NCBI GenBank assembly: GCA_021325375.1
Contig: JAJPHG010000009.1
Coordinates: 62,001-126,000, forward strand
Origin: Alphaproteobacteria bacterium
GTDB taxonomy: Bacteria > Pseudomonadota > Alphaproteobacteria > Micropepsales > Micropepsaceae
Direction of reading: 5' to 3'
Length of the DNA stretch: 64,000 nt
This document shows positions 42,105-50,168 of the stretch, piece by piece; the stretch's first letter is position 1; every line of letters starts with the position of its first letter. The notes beneath the pieces were generated by a model. That model made no database searches. It saw only the letters and a list, made by a program, of their open reading frames with translations, and was not told the origin of the DNA. A program made the position numbers and the translations under genes.

Positions 42105-42353
42105 CTAGAAGCGGATCCACACGCCGTTGCGCCAGTAGCCGCGGCCTTCGTGCTCGCGCCAGCGATACTTCTCGTCGGCACCCCAACGCCAATCATCTTC
42201 GTGGACCACCAATCCGAACTCGGGCTTGTAGACGTAGTTGTTCTTGACGTGCCAGCACTCGCCTTCCTGGTTGCACACGATCTTGGCGGAGGCCGCCGTC
42301 GTCATGAGTGCCGCCAAGGTCAAGGCTGCGCCCGCGATTACAATCTTTTTCAT
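42105..42353 (-). CDS. Small exported Cys/Trp-rich protein (paralogue A)
   Basis: The 82-residue protein has a signal peptide (about residues 1-23, ending ASA) and a mature domain with the pattern IVCNQEGECWHVKNNYVYKPEFGLVVHEDDWRWG, then KYRWREHEGRGYWRNGVWIRF. Both Cys residues (C-x5-C) probably pair. It is about 70% similar to the neighbour at 42492. No known family. The repeated W, YWRNGVW and HE-G-G motifs look like a small secreted binding domain. Confidence 0.8.
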   Translation of the reverse strand: MKKIVIAGAALTLAALMTTAASAKIVCNQEGECWHVKNNYVYKPEFGLVVHEDDWRWGADEKYRWREHEGRGYWRNGVWIRF

Positions 42354-42437
42354 CTGGGATCTCCTGCGTGTTGCCCTCCGGTGAACCCTACAATGCGCAG
42401 AAGGTCATCAGGTTTCGGATTGAGAGACTTTGAAACA

Positions 42438-42467
42438 CAAACGCCCTCTCGGTCGAGAGGGCGTTTG
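42438..42467. terminator. Hairpin after the second small exported gene
   Basis: A 13-bp perfect stem (42438-42450 with 42455-42467) around a 4-nt loop. It lies between the two paralogues on the minus strand and would terminate the upstream one (42492). Confidence 0.75.
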
Positions 42468-42491
42468 CACGTAACTCCGTGTACGGATCGC

Positions 42492-42752
42492 TTAGAAGCG
42501 GATCCACACGCCGTTGCGCCAGTAGCCGCGGCCTTCATGCTCGCGCCACACGAAATGATCGTGATCGCCCCAGCGCCAGTTGTTCTCGTGGACGACGAGA
42601 CCGAACTCGGGGCGATAGGCATAGCGGCCACGCACATGCCAGCACTCGCCTTCGCGGTTGCACACGATCGCCGCCGAAGCGCCGATCGTCGTGACAGCCA
42701 GCGAGGCAACACTTATCGCGGCAACAGCCGCCAACTTTGCGATGCTTTTCAT
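42492..42752 (-). CDS. Small exported Cys/Trp-rich protein (paralogue B)
   Basis: The 86-residue protein has a signal peptide (about residues 1-27, ending ASA) and a mature part almost the same as paralogue A: IVCNREGECWHVRGRYAYRPEFGLVVHENNWRWG, then WREHEGRGYWRNGVWIRF. The last 20 residues are identical. The intergenic hairpins of the two genes also resemble each other, so a tandem duplication of a gene plus its terminator is likely. Function unknown. Confidence 0.8.
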   Translation of the reverse strand: MKSIAKLAAVAAISVASLAVTTIGASAAIVCNREGECWHVRGRYAYRPEFGLVVHENNWRWGDHDHFVWREHEGRGYWRNGVWIRF

Positions 42753-42840
42753 GGAAATCTCCTGGTTTGGTACCCTACCGGTAACCTTATAACGCTTGTT
42801 CCCGGCGCGAGGTTCCCCGACTCCCGCCGTGGAATTAGCT

Positions 42841-43299
42841 CTACCAGTAGGGCGATTTCGGTTCCAGCCCCGCGAGCTCCTTGAGACGGTGTCTCACCGA
42901 GGCGGGCGTGCCTTCGGGCGGCGCGAGGGGATCGGCGAACTGGATTTCGCGGATTTCGAAATTGGGCGCAAACGTGAACTCTACGTCATCCAACCGATAG
43001 AGAACGATCACGTTCGTCGCCCATCCGGTCTTACGCGAATAGAGTCCGAAGAGAACCGGAGGCGCGCAACGCACCAGACCGATTTCCTCTTTCATCTCCC
43101 GGACGATGGCATGCTCGGCCGCTTCGGCGCGCGCCACGCCGCCGCCAGGCAGAAGCCAGCCGGGCACATAGCTGTGCCGCACCAGCAGCACCTTGCCGTC
43201 GCGCACGATCAGCGCGCAGGCGGCGAATGCAACCGGAGAGAGAAGCGCTTGTGCTGCCACTTTAAGGGAAAGCGCCAGGCGGTCTAAGCGACGGGGCAT
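42841..43299 (-). CDS. NUDIX hydrolase
   Basis: The 152-residue protein hydrolyses a nucleoside diphosphate linked to some group X. The Nudix box GGGVARAEAAEHAIVREMKEEIGLV is complete (G-x5-E-x7-REMKEEIG). It starts with PRRLDRLALSLKVAAQALLSPVAFAACALIVRDGKVLLVRH. The start at 43299 has GGAAGG upstream; a longer frame to 43425 adds unlikely residues. Orphan between the two small exported proteins and a CheY-like gene. Substrate unknown. Confidence 0.85.
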   Translation of the reverse strand: MPRRLDRLALSLKVAAQALLSPVAFAACALIVRDGKVLLVRHSYVPGWLLPGGGVARAEAAEHAIVREMKEEIGLVRCAPPVLFGLYSRKTGWATNVIVLYRLDDVEFTFAPNFEIREIQFADPLAPPEGTPASVRHRLKELAGLEPKSPYW

Positions 43300-43457
43300 T
43301 TTTCCTTCCCCAAGGGGAGCTTCGAAAGGAATTGGTAACGGGGGCTTCGTAACCTCAAGTAGCAATCCCCATGGGTCCTCATGTGGCGTCACCGCGATCC
43401 CGCCTGCAATTGAGCGCCCATGCAAGCCGCGCGCAACGGCTTTGAGGGATCGCGGGC

Positions 43458-43970
43458 ATGGCGGCGGCTTACGGACATCTCAAGGCCCTGGTCGTGGAGG
43501 ACAATCCGCATATGCGCGCGATCCTGCGCGCGATCCTGATGGGGCTGGGCGTGAGCGAGGTGCATGAGGCGCCCGATGGCGGCCGGGCGTTCCGCGCGCT
43601 GCAGCGCATCGAGCCCGATTTCGTGCTCACCGATCTGATGATGGCGCCGATGGACGGCATCGCCTTCGTCCACGAGCTGCGCAATTCGCCCCAAAGCCCC
43701 AACCCGTTCCTCCCCGTGATCATGGTGAGCGGCCACACCGAGCGCGCGCGCATCCTGGCGGCGCGCGACGCCGGCGTGACCGAGTTCGTCGCCAAGCCGA
43801 TCACGCCCAAGAACCTTTTCTTAAGGATCGTGGAAATCGTCGAGCGTCCAAGGCCTTTCGTGCGCGGGGCGGGCTATTTCGGGCCGGACCGCAGGCGCAA
43901 GAACGATGCCTTCTATGTCGGCCCCTGGCGGCGGGAAGAGGATCGCGCGCGCGACCTCGTGGAGGTCTGA
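43458..43970 (+). CDS. CheY-like single-domain response regulator with C-terminal tail
   Basis: The 170-residue protein has an N-terminal receiver domain (about 8-130): VVEDN with acidic pocket, D59 phospho-acceptor in FVLTDLMMAPMDG, S in MVSGHT, K in EFVAKPITP. A 45-residue tail (RGAGYFGPDRRRKNDAFYVGPWRREEDRARDL) is Arg-rich and has no known domain. It is common in alphaproteobacteria and often near motA. It precedes motA by 68 bp on the same strand, so they may be co-transcribed, suggesting a role in motility control. Confidence 0.85.
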   Translation: MAAAYGHLKALVVEDNPHMRAILRAILMGLGVSEVHEAPDGGRAFRALQRIEPDFVLTDLMMAPMDGIAFVHELRNSPQSPNPFLPVIMVSGHTERARILAARDAGVTEFVAKPITPKNLFLRIVEIVERPRPFVRGAGYFGPDRRRKNDAFYVGPWRREEDRARDLVEV

Positions 43971-44038
43971 CGCGCTTGGTTTAGCCCTCCTTAAGCACTC
44001 TTCTTAATACTGAGCGCCGTGTTCTCCCGGCGGTCCTC

Positions 44039-44911
44039 ATGCTTCAAATCGGCGGCCTTGTCGTTCTCTTCGCCATGGTGTTCGGCGGCTTCCTCATTTC
44101 GGGCGGCTCGCTCGGACCCGTGTTCGAGGCGCTGCCGCACGAGATGATGACGATCGGCGGCGCCGCGATCGCGGCGCTCTTGATCGGCGGCTCGATGTAT
44201 TCGCTTAAAAAAACGGGCGGCCAGCTTGCCAAGGTCATCAGCGGGCCGAAATGGAAGCCGTCCGACTACCGCGACCTGCTCACGCTCCTCTTCCTGCTCA
44301 CCAAGACGATGAAGTCGAAGGGGCTGATCGCGCTCGAGGCCCATATCGAGAAGCCGCGGGATTCCTCGATCTTCAAGCGCTTCCCCAAGATCTCGGACGA
44401 TCACTTCGCCTGTGCCTTCATCTGCGACACGCTGCGCATGATGACGATGAGCCTGGAGGATCCGCACCAGGTCGAGACCGCGATGGAGAAGCAGCTCGAG
44501 AAGCATCACCACGAGGCGCTCGAGGGTCCGACCGCTCTGCAGACCATGGCGGACGGCTTGCCCGCGCTCGGCATCGTCGCCGCGGTGCTCGGCGTCATCA
44601 AGACGATGGGCGCGATCAGCGAGCCGCCGGAGGTGCTCGGCCGCATGATCGGCTCGGCGCTCGTCGGCACGTTCATGGGCGTGTTCCTGGCCTACGGCAT
44701 CGTGGGGCCGATGGCGACGCGGCTGAAATCCATCGTCGACGACGAGGCGCAGTTCTATCACGTCATCCGCGACGTCCTCGTCGCCCACCTCCACGGCAAC
44801 GCGGCGCAGGTCAGCGTCGAGATCGGCCGCGGCAGCGTGCCCAGCGAAGCGCAGCCGACCTTCCAGGAGATGGAAGAGGCGCTCAACAACATCCCGCCCG
44901 AGCCGGCCTGA
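44039..44911 (+). CDS. motA: Flagellar motor stator protein MotA
   Basis: MotA with MotB forms the proton channel that drives flagellar rotation. The 290-residue protein has four membrane segments (about 5-25, 30-50, 175-195 and 205-230). The long cytoplasmic loop has DGLPALGIVAAVLGVIKTM, then IGSALVGTFMGVFLAYGIVGPMA, all diagnostic. The loop R and E residues (RDLLTLLFLLTKTMKSKG) fit the torque-generating site. No motB follows: the next gene is an opposing hypothetical. motB must be elsewhere. Confidence 0.95.
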   Translation: MLQIGGLVVLFAMVFGGFLISGGSLGPVFEALPHEMMTIGGAAIAALLIGGSMYSLKKTGGQLAKVISGPKWKPSDYRDLLTLLFLLTKTMKSKGLIALEAHIEKPRDSSIFKRFPKISDDHFACAFICDTLRMMTMSLEDPHQVETAMEKQLEKHHHEALEGPTALQTMADGLPALGIVAAVLGVIKTMGAISEPPEVLGRMIGSALVGTFMGVFLAYGIVGPMATRLKSIVDDEAQFYHVIRDVLVAHLHGNAAQVSVEIGRGSVPSEAQPTFQEMEEALNNIPPEPA

Positions 44912-44913
44912 CG

Positions 44914-45645
44914 TCAGCAGCCGTCGACTTCGTACCAGCGCAGACCGAAATAGCCCGGATGCAGCCGGGCGCAGACCGTGCTTCCCACGATCACCGAATC
45001 GTAGAGGCTATTGGGCACGTTGACCTTGATCGCGATGCGGTCCGGTCCCCAGGGCGCCAGGGTCAGTCGCCGATCCGCCAGGCTTCTATAGCGGCGGATG
45101 AATTCCTTGCCGGTCACGGCCGTGCGGTAGACCGCGGGTGCGGCCGTGTCGAGGCCCACGTCCAGCAGCTTGACGGCGCCCCAGCCATAGACGAGCGCGA
45201 AGAAGAGCACGGCGGCCGCGCCCCAGACATGCATCCAGGCCGGCGTCTTTCGCGTGCGCCTGCGCTTGCGCAGGAAGTAGAGGGGCACGAAGAGCACGAC
45301 CGCGGCGATGACCAGCGCGAGGTCGTAGGAATCCCCGTCGAGGAAATCGAATTCGCTGGCCGCTCCAATGAACAGCGTCAAGGACGCCAGGACGAGCGGG
45401 CCTAGAAGCGTCGGCCGCTCGTGCGGCGGAAGATCGGCAAACCAGGCGCGAAGCGGAACCAAAGCGGCCAACGCCAGGGGCGGCGCGATCAGCATCACCA
45501 TCATGATGATCCAAAAGGGCCACTGGAAGATCGCAAGCCAGAGGCCGAGACCCAGGACGGCGATCGTGGGCGCGGCCTCGATCCTGGCTACTTGCGCGAT
45601 CCTGGCGCGCGCGGCGTCGTCGAGCTTGTGACTGCTGCCCCCCAT
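44914..45645 (-). CDS. Membrane protein of unknown function
   Basis: The 243-residue protein has a cytoplasmic N-terminus and five or six hydrophobic segments (about 27-55, 80-95, 105-125, 140-165). A C-terminal soluble part has RRLTLAPWGPDRIAIKVNVPNSLYDSVIVGSTVCARLHPG. No family identified. It converges on motA with 2 bp between stops and shares its strand with the small membrane gene at 45685. Confidence 0.65.
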   Translation of the reverse strand: MGGSSHKLDDAARARIAQVARIEAAPTIAVLGLGLWLAIFQWPFWIIMMVMLIAPPLALAALVPLRAWFADLPPHERPTLLGPLVLASLTLFIGAASEFDFLDGDSYDLALVIAAVVLFVPLYFLRKRRRTRKTPAWMHVWGAAAVLFFALVYGWGAVKLLDVGLDTAAPAVYRTAVTGKEFIRRYRSLADRRLTLAPWGPDRIAIKVNVPNSLYDSVIVGSTVCARLHPGYFGLRWYEVDGC

Positions 45646-45684
45646 CGGGGGAGCGTTTCATGCAAAGCGGTGGCGGGCAACAGC

Positions 45685-45879
45685 TCAGACGCGGCGGCGC
45701 TCGATCTTGACCGCAACAGGCTCGGGCTCGGCGCGGTAGTCGGCGAGCGCCACGAAGAAGGTTGCGAGCGCGCCGGCGAAAAGGCCGAGCGGCATCGCGG
45801 TGTAGACGTCCAGATCCGTCCCGAACACGATGATCGCGGTCACGATCATGCCGGTGAGCTGGGCCACGTTCTTGGGCAT
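45685..45879 (-). CDS. Small two-helix membrane protein downstream of a CtrA-type box
   Basis: The 64-residue protein has MPKNVAQLTGMIVTAIIVFGTDL (first helix), then MPLGLFAGALATFFVALADY (second helix) and a charged tail PVAVKIERRRV. No family recognised. An exact TTAA-N7-TTAA sequence lies 65 nt upstream of its start (45945-45959), so it may be under CtrA control. Coding support is moderate: short length, good hydrophobic periodicity, correct strand next to the box. Confidence 0.6.
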   Translation of the reverse strand: MPKNVAQLTGMIVTAIIVFGTDLDVYTAMPLGLFAGALATFFVALADYRAEPEPVAVKIERRRV

Positions 45880-45944
45880 CCTTGCGCTTCCCCCGAATAA
45901 CGAGGCAAGCCTAGGACACGGGCACGCGCGGGCGAAGATAAGAG

Positions 45945-45959
45945 TTAAAGAGAGGTTAA
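45945..45959 (-). promoter_or_regulatory. Exact CtrA-type box TTAA-N7-TTAA(C) before the 64-residue membrane gene
   Basis: TTAA at 45945-45948 and TTAA at 45956-45959 with exactly 7 bp (AGAGAGG) between, followed by C. It lies between the end of the frameshifted GloVer gene (45974) and the start at 45879, both on the minus strand. Confidence 0.55.
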
Positions 45960-45973
45960 CGGCCCGCCGGCGC

Positions 45974-47262
45974 TTATGGCTTGCTCAAGCGGTAGAGCAC
46001 GCCGGCATTGGTGGTGCTGCCGCCGCCGGCGGTGGTCGTCCCATAGAAGATTTTGTCGAACAATAGCGGAGCGCCGGGGCTGGGTATGTCGCCGTCGCTG
46101 CATGCGGGTTGGCGACAGAAGCCGTAAAGCGTGGTCACCATCCACTGGCCGCCGGCTTGGGTGAGCTGGAAGAACGTGCCATGGCCATGCGCAATACTCT
46201 GGTTCGTCGTGCCATAGAGGGAGAACGTGGCATCGTCCTGAATGATAGTCAGGCCGGCGATCGGACCCGAGCCGTCGTCCGAGTGAGTGCCGAAAGAGTA
46301 GATCGTGGCAGAGGGGGGATTTTGCGGGTCGGTCGGGTCGAGCGAATAGACCGTGCCGTAGTTTTTCACGCCGCCATTGGCCGTGGTGCCGTAGAGCACA
46401 CCGTTCCTGTCGGCATTCACCGCCGAGACCGGCCCGTCGCCGTCGCCGTCTGCCTTGGCGAAATCATGCAGCGTCTGAAATGAGAGGCCGTCGGTGGTGA
46501 GGCGATAGAGCGTGCCGCCGACAGTGCCGGGGATGGCATCGCTGGTGGGCGTACTGCCATAGAGCGCGCGATCCTTGCCTATCAGCAGCCGAGTGGCGGG
46601 GTTATATCCATCGGAACAAACACCGATGTCGCTTTTTTTTGGCAGAAATTATGGAGCACCGTCTCGTTCCATATGGTCTCGTGCTTGCCGGGTGGAGTGA
46701 GGCGCCACACCACGCCGGAGAGAAGGTTGTAAAAGGGCGAGGTGCCGCCGAGCTGCGTCGTGCCGTAGAGCACGTCGTTCTTGCCGATGACGACGCCCGC
46801 CTTGGGCTGCCTGCCGTCGATACAGTCCTTCTGCGGACAGAAGAAGTAGATCACTTTCTCGGTATAGGTTTTGCCGTCGGGATTGGGACTGAGCTCGAAT
46901 ACGGTGCCATCGTCCTTGCTGCCGCCGACATTGGTCGTGCCGAACAGATTGCCCTTATCGTCCATCGCGACTCCGCCATCCGGCACAGCGCCGTCCGTGG
47001 CGCCGCCGGCAAAGGAATAGATCACTTGCTCCTGCCCGTCGGCAGTGATCTTGAAAACTGTGCCGTCGCCATGGGCTCCGCCGGCCGCGGAGGTACCGTA
47101 AAGATTGCCGTCCTTGTCGGCGATCACGCCGTCCTGGGGGCTGCTCGGGTCGTTCGAGGCCTGACCGAAGATATAGAGAACGCGCTCCGTGCGCTGCGCG
47201 AGCACGGGGGAAGGTGGTAGCGCACAAACGGCAAGGGCGAGGAAGGCGAACTGCTTCTGCAT
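45974..47262 (-). pseudogene. GloVer-repeat secreted protein with a frameshift at A8/T8
   Basis: The gene starts at 47262 with a signal peptide (MQKQFAFLALAVCALPPSPVLAQ). It reads about three GloVer repeats (DGVIADKDGNLYGTSAAGG, AMDDKGNLFGTTNVGG, VVIGKNDVLYGTTQLGG) to HNFCQKK. At the T8 run (46633-46640, plus strand) the frame is lost. One more A on the coding strand continues it as SDIGVCSDGYNPATRLLIGKDRALYGS and on to a further repeat ending at 45974. The intact product would be 429 residues, similar to the intact paralogue. A deletion, an undercall or slippage could explain it. Confidence 0.82.
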
Positions 47263-47414
47263 GCGAGTCTCCAAGATGGGCGCCACCCATGGGGCGAACG
47301 CCACCTTAGAGGAAATATAAGCAGTTAACCAGCTATAGTTGTTTTTACTCGCGGCCAGCGTCTCACATTTGCGCCGGTCTGGCTCCGCATGAAGTCCTAT
47401 CGGCGCGACCAGGC

Positions 47415-47675
47415 TTACCCGCCCAAATCCTTCTTCTTTTCCAGATATTCGTCGCGCTGGATCTCGCCGCGGGCGTAGCGGCCTTCCAGGACCGCCAGTG
47501 CGTCCGAGCGGTTGTTGGACGGCGGCGGGTGGCTGCCCCAGCCCCAGGTCGGGTGGTAGTAATAATAATACCGGCGCCGGAAGATCAGGCTCAGGATCAC
47601 CACCAGGATCAGCAGCGAAAAAAGCCCGTGCGGCCACCAGAAAAAGAACGGCCAGATCATCGCATCGTGAAACAT
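47415..47675 (-). CDS. SHOCT-domain small membrane protein
   Basis: The 86-residue protein has one N-terminal hydrophobic stretch (MFHDAMIWPFFFWWPHGLFSLLILVVILSL), a Tyr-rich linker (RRRYYYYYHPTW) and a C-terminal SHOCT motif, DALAVLEGRYARGEIQRDEYLEKKKDL. SHOCT domains occur as short C-terminal oligomerisation or membrane-associated modules in many bacterial proteins; the function here is unknown. It is divergent from none and sits between the frameshifted GloVer gene and the S41 peptidase gene on the minus strand. Confidence 0.85.
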   Translation of the reverse strand: MFHDAMIWPFFFWWPHGLFSLLILVVILSLIFRRRYYYYYHPTWGWGSHPPPSNNRSDALAVLEGRYARGEIQRDEYLEKKKDLGG

Positions 47676-47739
47676 CGCTCCCTCCCAACCGGGTCCGGGA
47701 AGGATATGGGGAGCGCCGGGCCGGTTTGCCAGACCCCGG

Positions 47740-48717
47740 TCAGCCGGAAACGCAAGGTACCGCGCGGAGCCAGGCTTGCGCGGCCGCGTCCGTTGCCGGT
47801 CCCGGCGCGGTGGTCGCGTCGGGCACGATGCGCTCGCGGTATTTGCGGTGCAGCCGGTCCTGCGATCCCGATGTCGTGAGCGCGATCTGCGCGCCGTCGG
47901 GCAGGGGGAAGACGTCGTTGCCGGTCACGTAGCCCGCCGTCGGCTGGCCGAAGAACCGCGTCCCGCCGCGGCCCTCGAACGCCATGGCGGTGAACTCGCC
48001 CGAGCTCGAGGTGTGGCGGTCGACGAGCACCGCGACCGGTGGGTTCTTCCGCGTCGAGGAATAGGCGGGGATGCGGCCGATATCGGCGGTGTCGACGCCC
48101 TGCACTTCGCCGTTCTTCACCGTCCAGACTTCGCCGGGATCGGCGCCGGGCTCGAAGAAGCCGAACGGCGGATCGCCGAGGAGCGGCGCCACGCCGTTGA
48201 GCATCGGCCACATGTTGCCGCCCTCGTTGCCGCGCAGATCGACGACATAGCGGCACGCTCCCTGCTTTTGCAGCTTCGCCATCTCCGCGCGGAAATGTGT
48301 TTCATAGTCCTTCACCGCCTTGTCGTTTCCGATGAAGGCGTAGATGTGCACATAGCCGGTGTGATCGGGCAGCATGCGGAATTCGACCGGCGTCAGCGCG
48401 ACGGGTTTCGTCTTGCCCTGCTGCTCGCCCGACATCTCCGCCTTCCATTCATCGCGCGTCCACAGCGAGGTGTGCTTCTCGCCGAGCGCCTTGATCACCG
48501 CTTTGATCGCGGGATAGGCGTCCTCGGGTTTGTTGCTGTGCGGGAGGCTTGCCCATGCCTTGGCCTCGGTCGCTTTCCAGTCGACCTTTTCGCGGTTGAT
48601 GTGGTGGGTCTTCAGCGTCTTGAGCGCGGCGCCCAATTCGTCGGCGGCGGTCGGCGGCTTTGCGTGCGCGACGGTCGCAAACGCAACCGCGAGAAGCGCA
48701 ATCGTTGAGCGCATCAT
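47740..48717 (-). CDS. S41 family peptidase-like protein (tail-specific protease fold)
   Basis: The 325-residue exported protein has a signal peptide (about residues 1-19, ending AHA). The C-terminal S41 domain shows YVVDLRGNEGGNMWPMLNGVAPLLG and VAVLVDRHTSSSGEFTAMAFEGRGGTRFFGQPTAGYVTGN. The Ser of TSSSGE (about 237-239) is the likely nucleophile. The Lys expected in the GKG position of CtpA is replaced (PTAGYV), so the enzyme may use another base or be impaired. No PDZ domain is visible. I chose the ATG pair at 48717. Placed between two GloVer genes. Confidence 0.82.
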   Translation of the reverse strand: MMRSTIALLAVAFATVAHAKPPTAADELGAALKTLKTHHINREKVDWKATEAKAWASLPHSNKPEDAYPAIKAVIKALGEKHTSLWTRDEWKAEMSGEQQGKTKPVALTPVEFRMLPDHTGYVHIYAFIGNDKAVKDYETHFRAEMAKLQKQGACRYVVDLRGNEGGNMWPMLNGVAPLLGDPPFGFFEPGADPGEVWTVKNGEVQGVDTADIGRIPAYSSTRKNPPVAVLVDRHTSSSGEFTAMAFEGRGGTRFFGQPTAGYVTGNDVFPLPDGAQIALTTSGSQDRLHRKYRERIVPDATTAPGPATDAAAQAWLRAVPCVSG

Positions 48718-48814
48718 GGCTTCCCCCGCCAAGCGATGTGTCGCGCTTTTATACCGCGAACTCGATCCTCTCGGCCAGCGGCGCATGGTGCGCCCTGCGG
48801 AAATCCGAGCCCCT

Positions 48815-50088
48815 TCAATCCTTTCCGAACCGGAAGACGACGCCCATGTCGTTGGCGCCGCCGCGCGATACCGTTCCGTAGAAGGCGCGCTTGTAGCGCA
48901 GCACGGTGCCCAGGCTCGGATAGTATCCGTCGGCGCAGTCCGGCTGCGAGCAAAAGCTGTAGACAACCTTTTCCGTCCAATGTCCCCGCGGGGACCTGGG
49001 CGGACGGAAGCTGAAGATCGCGCCCTTGTCGCTGGCGCCGCCGTCGCTCGACATCCCGTACAGCCTCGTTCCCTTCTCGTTTTCGAGCAGCGTGAACCCG
49101 CCTCCGGGAAAACCGGCGTCTGCCGTCCCGGCACAGAAGGAATGGAATATTTCATATGCCGAGGACGCCGGATCGAAAGAGTAGGCGGTGCCGCAACTTT
49201 GCGCGCCGCCGGTCGGCGTCATTCCGTAGAGGACGCCGCCTCGATCCTCGATGATGCCGCTGAAGGGCTTGCTGCCGTCTTGGCCCGTTACCCCGAAATC
49301 ATGCAGGACCTGGAAACCGCTGCCGTCCGTCGCCAGCGCAAAAAGCGTCCCCGCATGGTCGCTGGAGGAGGTGGTGCCGTAGAGCAGGCCCGATTTCGAC
49401 AGCAGCAGCGGCCCGGCGAACGGGTAGGAACCGTCCGCACAATTGGGCTGGCTGCAGAAGTCGTAGAGCACGGTCTCCTTCCACGCGCCGCCGTCTTTGG
49501 GGGGCGCGAGCCGGAACACCGTCCCATGGTTGGCGAGCGCCGCGCCGCTTCCGCCGTTTTCGGTTGTGCCATACAGCGTCCCGTCCCCGGCCACGACCAC
49601 GCCGGCGACGGGTGTCTCGCCGTCGGCGCATTTTTCAGCGCGCAGAAATTGTAGAGGATGTTCTGCGTCCATGCGCCGCCGCCCGCGGGCACGAGTTGGA
49701 AGACGATTCCGGCGCCGAAACCGCTGGTGCCGCCATGGGAACCGCCCTGCGCGGCCGTGCCATAAAGGTTGCCGTTCTTGTCGATCACGAGCGCGGAACT
49801 GGGACTTGCGCCGTCGCCCGGCATGCCCTGGAAGCTATGGATGACGGTGAACACGCCGCTCGGGTCGACGGCGAACACCGTGCCCTGGTCGGAGCCTCCG
49901 GTGCTGCCCCCGGTGCCGTAGAGATTGCCGGCTGCATCCGCGATCAGGCTGTTTTGCGGATAGGCGCCGTCGCCGTTCGAGAAACTATGAAGCACGCTTT
50001 CGCCCGCCGCCGCGAGCGCGTGTTGCGGGCAGATCATGAGCGCCGCGATCGGCAGCATGAAGGCGGTCAGGACGAAACACGGCTTCAT
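48815..50088 (-). pseudogene. GloVer-repeat secreted protein with a frameshift at A5/T5
   Basis: Start at 50088, with RBS GAGGAGG, a signal peptide ending ALAA and repeats such as SLIADAAGNLYGTGGSTGGSDQGTVFAV and VIDKNGNLYGTAAQGG. At T5 (49631-49635, plus strand) the frame is lost after CALKN. One more A gives CALKKCADGETPVAGVVVAGDGTLYGTTENGG and reads on for several repeats to 48815. The intact protein would be 424 residues. Interpretations are as for the 45974 copy. The two downstream repeat sets keep the paired Cys (FC...C-DG). Confidence 0.82.
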
Positions 50089-50168
50089 GCGAGCCTCCTC
50101 ACGAGACGTCTGCACACTTTACGGTTGCAGAGTGAGGCATCCTCCTGCGATTGGCCAGGGCGCCCGGA

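Noticed and set aside
43991..44007. CtrA box upstream of motA
   Set aside because: Two TTAA sequences are 9 bp apart instead of 7 bp, so I do not call it.
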